From Tyto alba (lineage: Eukaryota; Chordata; Aves; Strigiformes; Tytonidae), in NCBI RefSeq assembly GCF_018691265.1, contig NW_024881300.1:3305046-3369045 (forward strand): a stretch of 64,000 nt of DNA, given 5' to 3'. Positions 1-12,300 of the stretch are shown in pieces. Within the stretch, counting starts at the first letter, position 1. The number at the start of each line of letters is the position of its first letter. The notes beneath the pieces are model-generated. The model saw only the letters and a program-made list of their open reading frames with translations. It made no database searches and was not told the origin of the DNA. Position numbers and translations under genes: made by a program.

Positions 1-1229
1 CCACGTCTCTAACGAGAGCATCCAGCTGCCTGCAAGGCAGGAGAAGTTAAGGAGCAATTATCTTCCACGGGCTCGCCAGCCTCGAGAGGTACGCTCCTAA
101 ATCCAGATGCAGTCTTGAGTGTAGGCAGTCTGATTTTCAGAATTCCGGCGAGCTCAGCAGCTCAGCTCACACCCCGAGTGCCTTGGGGAGACAGGCCCCT
201 CCTGGAGCAGCCAAGCGCAGGGTGAGGAACCTGCCCTCGCTCTTGCAAACATTCATTTCCCCCGGCCCCAGGAGGAGAATAAAACCCAGCAGGCTCATGA
301 AGGGGTAAGAAACAGCCCCTCCGAAACAAGTCCCCTCCTTTCCCAGCCCTCCCCAGGCTGCAGTGCTCTCTGCCAGATCCTCTTCTGATCCAGTAAATAA
401 TTTGCCTGATGTGCCCCAAAACGCAGCAATTACAGTGCATTAGCATGGATGTCTTGTTACACCCAGACACGAATGGGAGAGGGAGTAAGTTCTGGATTGC
501 CCCACTAATTTCAAGATGATACCCAATGCATAAATTTATCAGAATCCGCCCAAAAGCTGTTAAAAAGTGCGATCGGTAACTGCCCGTTTCACCGGGACTG
601 AATTTTTGTCTTTCTTCACAACGCTAGGGAGCTTGAAAATTCCCATGTTTTCCCCAAAGCATGCAATAGTGTAACACAGGGGGAAGATTCATGTCCTTTT
701 ACTGACAAGGAGTGGCTTGTAAATGTAACGTGCCACCACTGGGACATGTTCACTGTTGGGGGGAAGCCCCGTCTCGGACCACTGGAGGCAATGTCTAAAG
801 CAGCCCCAAACTTTCTTCTGTAAAAACAACCTAAAACACCCAAAAGAAGGCGCTTTGGAAAGTGAAGCGTAAAGCAGAGGTAGCTGGAGCCTGCGTGTTG
901 CGAGCCTGTAGCCGACCCTGCTGCCTGTTAACCATCGCGGTTCAGGCTGCCGCATGCGACAGCGTTGCAAGAGCAACAAGGCAAAAAAGAGAAGCCACAG
1001 GCTGGAGGAGAAGGAGAGCAGCAAGGGCGGTCTGCAGCTCACACCGCTTGCTGCATAACTCCCCCCAGCCCACCCGGCCCAAGCATAGATAACAGATACT
1101 TACATCCCGTTTGATAGCGCTGCTCCTGCGTCCCCTCGGTAACGTCTCGGCAGCGGGCTGCCAAGCAGGCACATCTGGATATGGTTAGCGTTAGACATTC
1201 CTCAGCCTTTAAGAGAAACCGAGGAAACC
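1..1229. other. Left flank, no gene recognised
   Basis: No recognisable exon on either strand. From about 860 onward the sequence becomes purine-rich and CpG-containing, leading into the CpG island that follows. On the minus strand a good splice donor (gat then gtaagt) lies at 1104/1103; it is described with the CpG island. Confidence 0.5.
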
Positions 1230-1545
1230 CTCGCCCAGCAAAGCAGCGCCGGGTCCCCTGCGCTCTGGGCCGCTTTCGTGCCGGCGAAGCTCCGCCGCGC
1301 TCGGCTGCCTCCCGGGGAGGGGTGCGGGGGCCGGCGGGGGCCGAGGGGCGAGATGCGGGGCTCCCTCCTCGCAGAGGCTCGGCCGGCTGCGGCGTGGTGG
1401 AAGGAACAACCGCACCAGGGGAAGGAGCCGGGTCCGGTTCCAAGCGCCCGACACGTGATCGGCGGGCTGGGGAGGGCGGCCGGCCGCCGGCACCGCGGCG
1501 AGGGTGGCGAGGGTGGCGAGGGACCGAGCGCAGAGCCAGGCTGGG
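1230..1545. promoter_or_regulatory. CpG island, candidate promoter of an unseen gene
   Basis: The stretch is very G+C rich and dense in CpG, and includes an E-box (cacgtg) near 1452. It stands out from the AT-richer flanks, as vertebrate CpG-island promoters do. Going leftward on the minus strand, the first strong splice donor is gtaagt at 1103-1098, so a first exon of roughly 1104-1550 on the minus strand is plausible, with later exons left of the window. No protein encoded here is recognisable: the open frames are low-complexity Pro/Arg/Ala translations of GC-rich DNA. A plus-strand transcript cannot be excluded. Confidence 0.45.
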
Positions 1546-1559
1546 GACTCCCAGCAGTT

Positions 1560-4500
1560 CTGCTCTTCCACCTGTTAAAAGTAACAACCACAAAAAGAAA
1601 AAAAAAAAAAAGAGACCGTTTTCTTCTTTAACTTTTTTCAGTAAGGAAGAATACTAATTTTTCTGTCTTTCCCCCCCTCCCCAATCTGTTTTTTGGGTTT
1701 TTCTTTTTTTTGAAATCCCCTTGTGATCATTTACCTTACCTTGGCAAAGGCTCAAAATTAGAAATTGAGGTTGGGTTCACCTCAGAAGGAATATCCACTT
1801 GGGGGTTGCTTTTGTTTTTTTTCTAGTAGGGAAATGATGGGAGGAGGCGGGGGCTGAGCAGTGTGGAGGCTGAAGACAGATGCGAGGGTCCCTCCCAAAA
1901 CACTGAACAAAAAGTACACCCCACCCATTTTTTTTTTTTCCATTTAATTTGAATTACTTCAAAACAAAACATTTTTATTTGGAGCCAAATCTAAATTGCC
2001 ATCACTACCGGTCTGCCAGCTGACTGTGGCCACAGCACTTCCTATCTCTGTGGCTGTTTCTTTGTCTCTACGAGGGAAGCGATGACCCTGATTCCTCTAA
2101 CAGAGGCCAAGAGTCTGGGGAGTGCCCAGACCATGGTCCCTCCAGTATGCAAAATTTTCATTTACAGTGAGCTTGTCATAAAAGCATGTTTTGATCTACT
2201 CTGTTGTTTTCGCAAACACCCAACTGTTTTCTAAACATAATGTAAAAATGCTTTTTTACAACTGTCTGTGCTTTTTTGTTGTATTTTTAATTTCAGCTCA
2301 ACCTTTTCGCTTTATTGAACAATGTCACCATGAAAAGCTGTCTCGTGGGTGCGTTCCTGATGAACAACCCTCAGGCCCTGCGTTCAGGTGCTCCAGGCTG
2401 GGAAAGCCTTTTCCTCATGATCTGCAACTCTGAAACACAGCAGTTCCTTGCTGATTGGAAACCTCGGCCGTAAATGTTCCTCAGTGTTGCGCTTACCTTG
2501 TGTTGGCACAGGGAAACTTCATCTTTTTTCTCCCAGGCTATTTTTCATCTCTCCTCTGTAAGGAGGCAGGTGATGGTCTCAGAGGCGAACAGCAGCCCGG
2601 TGTGTGCCCACCTCTGCTCGGGGAGGGGGGGGGGGCTGTGGAGTGAGGGGGTCAGCTCCCCGAAACCACTGTGGACTCACAGCAGGTATTTCCACCGTGT
2701 TCCTCCCGCCCCTCCCAGGTTTTGGGACCTACTCCCCTTTTTGCTTGCTCCCACGGGGTGACAGTGAAAACAGAGGCCGCGGTGCCTCCGTGGCTGCGGC
2801 GGCTTGGAGAGTCACGCAGGGAGCTTGGGAGATGGAGGAGTTCCCCCGTGGGTGCTCCAGCTCGGTGGCTGTCTCACCGTCTCACCTGTACCTGGCTCCC
2901 TGGGCGCCGACGCACGGCTGATTCATTCTTCTCACCGCCAGCAAAGGTGCCCTCGGTCTGTCCCGTGGCACGTTGCTCAGTCTCGCAAGATTGGGCCGGT
3001 GGTCTCACCGACCCTCACCAGTAGGTCAACCCCGTTGGCCCCGGGTTAGTGTGATGGCACACGGCTCAAACTTGGCCACGGGCCGACCGTCCTTCCACCC
3101 GCTGAGCCCTGCGCCCCGTCGCTGTACTCCTGCAGGCCTTGAGCCGTGCGGTTGGGAATACAGCTTTGTGGTAAATAAAGAAGGGCTGATCTTGTGCTTT
3201 TTTCCGAGCACTGTCTGAGATTTAAGTGATTCAGGGTGAAGTAATGCTCTGCTCGGAGTTCATGGCAATAGGAATTTCCCCGGGGGGCAGCTGTCAGGTC
3301 AGCCAGTGGCTTCCTGTGCAAAGCTGCTGGAGAAGATTTAATGCCCAAGCTCCTTGGCTCCCCACCTACGGGGCAGGCAGCCTTGGGAGAACGCTCACTA
3401 ACAGCGAGGCGCTTTGGGATTACAGCGATGCTGTGGCCTTGGAGGAGCCCCAGATATTAGTGGCACCGAAACACGGGGAGTTCTGCCGGGTGCCAGGCTC
3501 GGGACAAACCTCCCCTTCTGGCCACGTTTGCTAAAAAAGGCTCACCAAAGCAGCAACTGGAAATGGAACAAGTGTGGTGGCTTTGCTTGGTTTCGACTTG
3601 AAATCAGAGCCACTGACTTGCAGGTGGGGCACCAGCCTTGGTGTGTCAGTAGAAACGTGTGACGTGGGGCAGGACCCTGCTGTGCACCCAGACACTTCAG
3701 CTTGATGCTCCTCTGAGAGCTGGTGATAGCCAACGTGGCCAACACTTTGGTGAACCCCCTTCTTACTACTGCATTCAATGTTTAATGAAAGTCTCTGAGG
3801 CACTTTTCATCAAAAGTATATATTTATTTATAAAAAAGAATGGAGAAAAAAAATAGACCAAAGTGCTTTTTATCATAAAAGACAATTCACTGGAGGTTGA
3901 ACATCTTAGACCTGAGTATACATGGCACTGCAGTCCATAGCTGTAGATGGCTGATCCACATCTGATGCTGAATATCATGGAAATTTGGAATCAGGTCAGC
4001 AAGAGATTTTTCCACTGATGACTAAGGGACTTAACCACACATCTTCTACAGACTCCAATCAGAGATGTATGGCCTAATCCCTCCAGTGACTTTAAAATTC
4101 AATCCAGAGAAGAAAAGGAGTATAATTTTTGACTCTAGGCCTTAAACTGCCTCACTGTTTGAGCCCATCTCTCTACAGAAGACAAATGGCCAGCTCCACC
4201 TCTGGTGTAAAGCCCTGTATCTCACCAATTTCACGTTCACACCCTAATATGTGGGTTAGACTGAAGAAACCCTCTTGCCTCCCATTCTAGTATCACCTTG
4301 GTTTAAGGTGTATAGAGGTTCATGGCTATAGCAGAATTTTCACTTAACCAGCAGCTTAAGTGCATTCAAGGCTCCTCATCGCTGTACATGCTCACTTTTG
4401 GTTTCAGAGTCTGTGGGCAGCTGTGGTGTGGGCCTCAGATGTGGCCCTAAGGTACCTTTTGAAACCGCAGAGGGGAGGCGACACGGTGACCCAGGCAGCA

Positions 4501-7500
4501 GGACAGCTTCCCAGTGCTGAAGCGGATTTTGAAATGAATGGCAAAATTAACAGGTAAGGAAAAACCCCACAGCTTCCTCACACTGGGAAAAGACCTTTTT
4601 CTGGGGCAGTGTCTGCACCAAGCACCTATGCCTCCTCTGGACAAGTATTTTTCCTCAACTCTAAGCCTACACGCTTTTTTTGGCCTTACACTTTCCCTAT
4701 CTTGACAGTGGTACAAAGTATATTCTCTTTTCTGCCTCAGCTTCCCCCAAATTTTGAAACGGCTACAGTTCAGACACTTCCCAGCTATGAAATTCCAGCA
4801 AGCCGTTTTACCTGGAGGCTCTCATTTTTTCCTAAAGCTCTGTAACCTGCAGTGCTGTGATATTAGTACCCCATTTTGCATTAAAAATAATCCAGGTGTC
4901 CATCCCTTCCACGGTAGGGCTGAAGCTGAAAATGGAAACCTGGGAAGCGTTGCTGCACGCTGTCAATATTCATTTTTCATTTGACTTGCTATGAAAATCC
5001 AGAAGACAATTTGATGATTTCTTAAGGCCTGGCTCATGATTTTGAAGGGCTTCCGATCGGTAGTGCTGAACCCTTTCCTTATGAGTCAAGTACTGTTTTC
5101 AGCTGGCAAACTGTAAGCAGCTGTGGCATGTGAGAACTGAAGCTGCTGGAAGAGAGCAACTTCCCTATCTGCCGTGATGGTGCGCGGTCATCTTCAGCAG
5201 ATTAATTAATCTACGGTGTATTTTTAACAAACATCTAAGAGGGTTAATGTCGGCCTTTCACTGACTCTGCCCTCCAGGACAGTTTACTATTTTTCCTTTG
5301 TGACAATTTTATATCAGGGAATACTCTCGGGTTTACTTCTACCGGATGCCTCGTGTCCAAGTGTATCTGGTGAGCATTTTACCTTTCACTCTCCTCTTTG
5401 TTACTATCCATTTGAACACTGTAGCTCAGCTATGCCAAAACAAATCACTCAAATTCTCCTTTGGATGGATCTTTTATTCTTTCTGGCAGACTGAAAGGAG
5501 CCTCCTACAAATGTGAAACATTGCTAAAAATACAAAAACAACCTGTACCACAAAAAAAGACCTCTTGGATCCCTTCCTTCTAAGCGCATTTTGGCCTGAT
5601 TTCTGCTGTTTGTTTTATACTTTGTCTATTGCATTCTTTTATGTGCAACTGATTAGCATCTTTATTTGCTTTTAATATCATGTGCTGGTTTGCTGCATGT
5701 TTGATTCTGAAACACCACCACCCCCCCAAAGTTTTTTTTTTTCCCCCCAGACATATCTCAGTACATAGAGAAGAGCTGTTATGGGCTAAGGCCAAATTCA
5801 GCAGCAGCCCCACTGCCCGTGGCTTCTCTCACACACTAGACATTAGCCAATCGGTACGAATAGTAGAAAGGGAGTGTCGCTTGCACGTCTGGCATCTTGA
5901 GTAGGTACAGTATGTGTGCAACTAACTTTGTGCAGGCAAGGAAGAACTCACGAGTGGGCTCCTCCTCCAACAGCGTGGCAGCCAGGCGGTCACCGGGGGT
6001 GCTCACTGTAGCCCTTGGTCTAGCGTACGGCACCGAGTTTCTGGTGTATCAGCAAGCACCCTCAACATCGAGCTCCTCCTTCGGTTCCACTCACTGCGTT
6101 ACCATCCAAGGCAAAGACATGCCTCTGGTTTATTCAACAAATCTCTGCTAATGTTCCTTCCTTTGTGAGTGCTTCTTTCTTCCCTGTGTGATGTGAGTTC
6201 CCTTGTCTTTGCACGCTGGTGTAAAACCACTGTAAAATCCACTGGGTAAAACACAAGTAAATTCAGAGTCAAACCCCAGCCAAGTGCCAAATCAATGCAA
6301 ATGACATCATGTACTCATGATCCAATTGATCTATTTAATTCTAAGGCTTCTGTGAAAACTGTCTCCATCTATGTTTCTGCCAGATAATACTAAAAAAACC
6401 CTACTCTTTTAGCAGGAAAGAGCCTGCCTGAGACCAGAATTGAGTTGTCATTGCATCTAATGATGATGATGACCGAGCACAGAAAAGAAGGTATGAAACA
6501 GCCACTGCCATGTGCTCAAGACAATTCCACCATGGAATATCACTGGAAAACCCTTTTCCTCCGAGTCTCTGCAGTGAAGGCACCTGTGAATGCTGTTAAA
6601 GATGATGATATTCCAGAAAGGTTGCCAGGAGCTCCAGCACTTAATGGCACTTTTGAGAAGGAATCTGTGAGTAAGAGGAAACCCATATGCCAGTTTCTGG
6701 CAGAGGAATAAAATGCACAAGGTTTGCATTAAGAAAAAAAGCATTCATGCATAGTCCTCTGTAATACAGTAATAGCAGCAAATAAGTTTTTTGGATTTGA
6801 AGTAGATGCTGAATAATAAGCCCTTCTCATTTTGAGCATTAATAGATTCTATAAAAGTTAGCAGTTCTCACTACTCAGTGGCTGTATATGGAAGCTGTGC
6901 ACATGAATAGCTAGTCTGAGAGCTTAGAAATATTCATTACCAATGAGACAGCAGGCTATACTATGACCTCGTTTTCTAAAAAATCATTTTTGCAAAATCA
7001 AGAGCAAACCCTTTTGCTGTTGGAGTAATTTTCAAGTTTCTGACTTTTTATTCTTTTTTAAAAAATACCATTTGCCAGGTGGGTTGCTGCCAGAGAGAGT
7101 TCCCCAGCTGGGGTCTGGCAGGAAAGGTAAATGCTTTGAGGTATGGCTCCACAGCAGCCTAAACTAAGATCAGTGTTGCTGTGCTGGTCCCCAAAGCAAA
7201 ACTGTCAGAGAGATAATTGCTTCATTTTGGGAAGAGCACTGGTACTACTGTAAGGGAGAGGGTAGGACATGGAGCAGGAAGGGGGGAGATGAGACTGTAA
7301 CAGCACTGATGCAGAATGGCTTAATAAAAGGTCACGGAGCCACATCTTTGTAGAGATGGTGCCTGCTTCCTTTGAAACTAAGGGCAAGATGGAAAGAGAT
7401 TCACTCACACCCTGAAAACATTATCCCCACCCTTAACCCCCTCTATTTCCTTTCCAAATTGTGTATGTAACCTTGAGGATTCAAAATCTGCAGAAAAATT

Positions 7501-9366
7501 GCCACGTTCCTCAGGCTTATGCTGAGACTTACACTCAGATGAGTGATGCTCAACTCATCTGAGGCACGTGGGCCCCAGCTGGCCATCGAAATCCTCCTCA
7601 TCCCGGCCTTTGGCTACCTGATGCTCACAGCATACATTTTAGCAGAAGCTAAGGGAGCAGCACCAGCCCCAGGAGCTCGGACTGGAGCCCACACCTGAAC
7701 CCCACGTTGTGTCCCTCCTTACTGAATTACAGATCTGACTCCAGGAAGGATTAAGCTGTGAGTTGTGGTTTAAAAGGCCATCAGGGCTTGCCTGTCTGAG
7801 AGCTGGTCCTGCCGTGACTGCCAGTGGCCCAATGCTTGCGTGCACACACAGGCTTTACGTGTGCTGGCAGAGCCACCCTCTACCTCTGAAATAATTTCTA
7901 AGGCCCAGTGGCTATTCCCGTGGATGGGAAGGGCAAAGAGGGATGCAATTAATGAAAAAGGATAAGTAAAAACATATCGGGAAAGCATAGGGAGTATGTC
8001 AAAGGTAATCAAGCTGTTGTTGTGCTTCACGGGACCCATGTCATGCCAAATACTTGTTGCTTTTTTGTTACAGAGGAGTAATCACTGCTCTGTTGCAGTC
8101 TGCATCAACCATACCAGGAGAGAGCCAGCTTCTCCCACCAGAACTGAAAGCACAACTCAGCCCTGGGGTGTGGCTGCTTTGTCCTTTAAGCCATTTTTAA
8201 CCCTCAAAATCAGGGCAGGTAAATCCAGGCACAGCGGCTGATGCCCAACTGTCACACAGTGACAACGCTGCCAGGGAAAAGCTCCGTGCAAATCCCGACT
8301 CCTGTGAGACACGCTGGCGCCAGCTGCCCTCTGCGGTGACCTCCGCAGGCCGAGGGCCGGGGGTGAAGAAGCGAGGGAAGGCACTAGCAGCCCGCCGGTC
8401 AGAGCGATGGCTCAGCTCTGCGGGCTGGGGTCAGGACGGTATTCCATGCTGCCACACACCTTACAGCAGCAGTTCCCATCTACGCCCCACGGGTAACTTG
8501 CCGACTAGGAGACTGTTTTCCTTCCAGCATTGTGTTTTGCTTAGATGCGGGCTCCCTCAGGTTGGTGGGAAAGAGCTAAGCGCGATGTAGTCGATATATT
8601 TTCATCCATCACGGTCCAGAAAAAGTTGGGAATCATTCTCTGAACTTATGTTTGTCCATATTGCTTGTTCAGTGCCTGGGATTTGTTCTACAGCAGCAAT
8701 CTTGTACCCCGTGGAAGATTTTGACTGGCCCAGGTAAACGGAAAACCTTCGGGTGGCGAGAGGTGGGAAGGAGCTGTACTAGAATAAGGCAGGACAGATA
8801 CACTTGCCACAGATGTTCCTCGTTTGAAGAACGAAGAAGGAAAATAATATAAAATTGACTTTTCCTTCATTTCCCCTCTGTCTTTCCTTGATATCATGCC
8901 TGAGGGCATAAACGTCTTCAATATAAAAAAAATATATTGCAGCTCTCCAGGTGATGGCCCTGGGCCACAGCCTGAGAAACAGCGTCATTGTTTGCTTCCC
9001 AGAGAAATTCTCTGAGATGCCTTCCTTGCTTTTCTCCTCTCCCCCACCCTCCCCTAGGGCTCTGCAACTGTCTGGCTGCTTCCCTGTGACATTTCAGTCC
9101 CAAAGGGAGTCAGGCTGAAACCTGACCACAGCATGAAATCTCACCAGTTCTTGGGAAGGTAACGTTGACTTCTGGAAACAGAATGAAATAAGGAACGTTA
9201 GAGGTCCGTGCTGGCTTTTGCAAGCACAAAACCTCTCCCCTGGGCATTCCCACCTACATGGAAACCTGTGGTCATTTTCAGGACTTTACATTCCCAGATG
9301 CTGGCAGCAGTCCCATACGCTAGCTAAAGCAAGAAAGCCCTTAGCAATGCCACTCTCCTGGAGGCT
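1560..9366. other. Intergenic region left of TRADD, nothing recognised
   Basis: I see no exon with family resemblance in either strand over almost 8 kb. Open frames are short (under 100 codons), overlap on both strands and have no motifs. Small homopolymer runs occur (for example A near 1590-1610, T near 1930). The part next to 9366 must include the TRADD 3' UTR, but no canonical AATAAA on the minus strand lies within 2 kb of the TRADD stop; the nearest I found is near 7050, so the TRADD 3' end is not placed. In human the neighbour here is B3GNT9, whose long coding exon is not present. Confidence 0.5.
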
Positions 9367-12300
9367 CTAGGAGCAGTCCTCATTGGAATGGAGGCCCAAG
9401 AGCTCCTCAGCCAAGCTGATGAGACCATTTTCTTCCAGGGCTGCTATCAGCCGCGCTATTGTGGCCTTCTTTCCCTCTGACTGGATAAATCTGAGAAGCA
9501 GCTGATAGGCTTGTTCATATAGTCCTTCTCGGTCATATTCGAGGGCCAGGTTATCAATGACAGGATCACGCAGGGCCCGGCAGTTCTTCTGCAAAGAGCG
9601 ACCCACTTGTTTCCATTTCTTGGACACGAGCTTGGCAAATTTCTGGTGGTCGTCCGGTGTGAGCGTTCTGTTGGCTGAAAGGGACAAACGGCAGATGAAA
9701 CATAAAGGTTTTGTGGCTGATGTGATGCAGTTTGGGCCCGTCCAATGTTTGCTCAATATTCTGTGGGGCAGGGAGCCTGTTCCATGTCCACAGCACGTTA
9801 TTAAACTGCTGTGGAGCTTCTCTGCTTGTCCTGTGGTGTTTTAGCAGCAGGGCAGCACTGCGAGTTTGGAGCAGAAGTGCAAGAGCAGTGAAGCTAAAGG
9901 CAATGCCCTGTCATGGGTCCGTGTGCTCCAACGGCATTCCTCCACCACTGGAAAGGGAAAAATCAGCTGGAGTAAGCCTCACTGCTTAGTGTCTGCTCTC
10001 TCTGTGTGAGCTGGATGTGTCTGCTCTCCACGTAGTCTGCCATGCCCCAGGGCACTGCTGGAGCCTCAAGTGGCAAACTGCAGCACGTGGTGACACACTT
10101 ACCTGCTCACAGCCATCTGCCCTGGCACATCTGAGCTCCCTGCCTTGCTCAGGCTGTTCCCTTACTAAAATCCTCCCACAACATCAGAGTATCTGGGCTT
10201 GCCCGCACCCTGAAAGCTTGGTAATGACTATTGTCCTTTTTTCTTTCTTCTCTCCCCCAGGATGGGACTGCCCTTTCAAAAGCAACTCGGCAAGGCCTTT
10301 CTGACCAAGTCCCCTCTTCCCTACCTAAGCATCCTCAAAATACTGAAACGCAGACAGGAGCTCTCTCCTTGGCTGTTTAGCACTAGAGACTGTATACAGA
10401 GCTTAAGCATGCTCAGAAATGATCTAGCTGATCTCGAGCTAAACTCGCTGTGCGAGACTGTCTCAAAGTTCGTTGTAGGGGACAGACCCCAAAGACAGCT
10501 GGTGTGCTGCAGGGAGCCTGGACAAAGCAGTCCTGGCTGAAAGCAGGGCTGATGGTGTCTGTAGTAACCTTCCCACTCTGATGCGACCTATGCTATTAAC
10601 TCACCACAACCAAACGACATGGAGGAAGAGCAAACTACTCTGTATTCTTCCTTTCGGTATTAAGGAGTTTTAAAATGTGAGGAACCTGGAAGGGACATAG
10701 ACTTGAAGCATCTGGTTCTGTGCCACCCCAGAAAACAGGTTGAGGCCTGATCTGAAGCAGTGTGGCAGTATCTCAGGACTATTGTAATTCCTTCCTTATG
10801 GGATGCTGGGAAATACTTGATTTATCTGAGGTAGACCCCAATATGTAGTCATGTTAATCCTCCCTCTTGGGCTCTGAGGCGAGGAAGACTGAGGGCTCTC
10901 TTGGTCAGTTCTAGCTACTCACCAAACTCTTGTCCCTGAAAGATGAAGGTGACTTGAGAGGAAAGGGAGCTGCCTTGAGAAGGATAAGGTAGAGATGGGG
11001 AGTTGAGAGACGCGCAGTCTTTTACAGCCATATTGTTGTTGATGCTCTGGTGAACGATGAGGCTCTTGAGGCACTCCTCCAGCTCCGTGATCTCCTCATC
11101 CCGCAGGCGATCAGGCTGTAACACAAACAGCACCAGTGATTCCTGCCAGGTTCACCATCTTGCAAAGCTGCTGATGCTTAGCTGGAAGGTGCAGCTCAAG
11201 ATGATCATGTCAAGAGAGGAGCAATGAGACAGCTATAGCCTGAGTTGTAAACAGATCAAATGAGATAGTCTAATGGAGTTCTGGCTGTAAATGTGTCAAT
11301 TTGTACCTGCAACGTGATATGAAACAGGCAATCTCCCCTTCCTGGGTTACTCACAAGCAGCAGCGAGTGCTTACAAGTTACACAAAACTGCTGCTAGTCC
11401 ACGTTTATTTTCAGCAGCCCTCTGCAAGAATTAGGGTGCACCATAGGCAGCGTGGCTTCTGGGACTTACTCCATGTGAGGGTCAGACGCACAGAATAGGG
11501 TGACCTGATCCAACAGCTCATGGCCACCAAAGCAGGCAGCTCCTGCTACCCCCCTTCTCTCTCTCTGCCCCTCCATTACCTAAGTGTTGTCATTCCTGGA
11601 CCCTCTCCAAGCCAGTTTTTCTAAGAGAAAACTAGTCTGACCTCCAAAAGGCAGGTAATGAGAAAAGGAGTAAAGAAGGCAAAGCACGTGGGAAGCGTCA
11701 AACCTGGCAAGTGCTCTGACTCAGTCTAGTGTTTAGCTCAGGTACAGCAGGTACCCTGTGCTGCCCTCAGCCGCTGACGGCTGTGCCGCAGTGTCATCTT
11801 TGAACGGCTGCACTGCTAGGTAGAGGTCAGACAGAATCAGTTTTGGGGAACTGAGAATGAGCCCATCTCCCTTGTCCAGTCAGCTAGTTCAGCAGAGGGA
11901 GGGAGCAGCAAACAGAAGTTGAGAGTATGGGCTATCACATGTTGTTTGGTCCAGGGCATTTCATTCTCTGCTTGTAGAAAAGCAACCTGTCAAAACATGC
12001 TCTTGTACCTTATCTTTCCAAGTAGATGGTGACTACCTATTTCTCAGGACCATCTAAAGGGAACCAGAGCTATAGGGTATTGCTAGTTCCAGGTGGAAAA
12101 AAAGGAGTTGAAAGGCAATGAGTTTAATCATGTCAAGTGCCTTGGTTTCGTGGTGAGATGACAAGATGTCACTGTTCTTGCTAGCAGGATTAGGGCGCCG
12201 GTGCCAAAGTGTGCGATGAGCTAGACATTAGGTAATCTCCTCTGAGAGAGAGATTTTGCCTTCAGGAGGGCAGCTTTTCTCTGCTGGCAGCAGATGCTGT

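Noticed and set aside
1039..1593. 184-codon minus-strand frame in the left CpG island
   Set aside because: Low-complexity translation of GC-rich DNA with no family resemblance; kept only as a possible first-exon region.
8324..8337. CTCF-like ctgccctctgcggt on the plus strand
   Set aside because: The core GCAGAGGGCAG is good, but the preceding bases do not fit the consensus, unlike the two sites reported.
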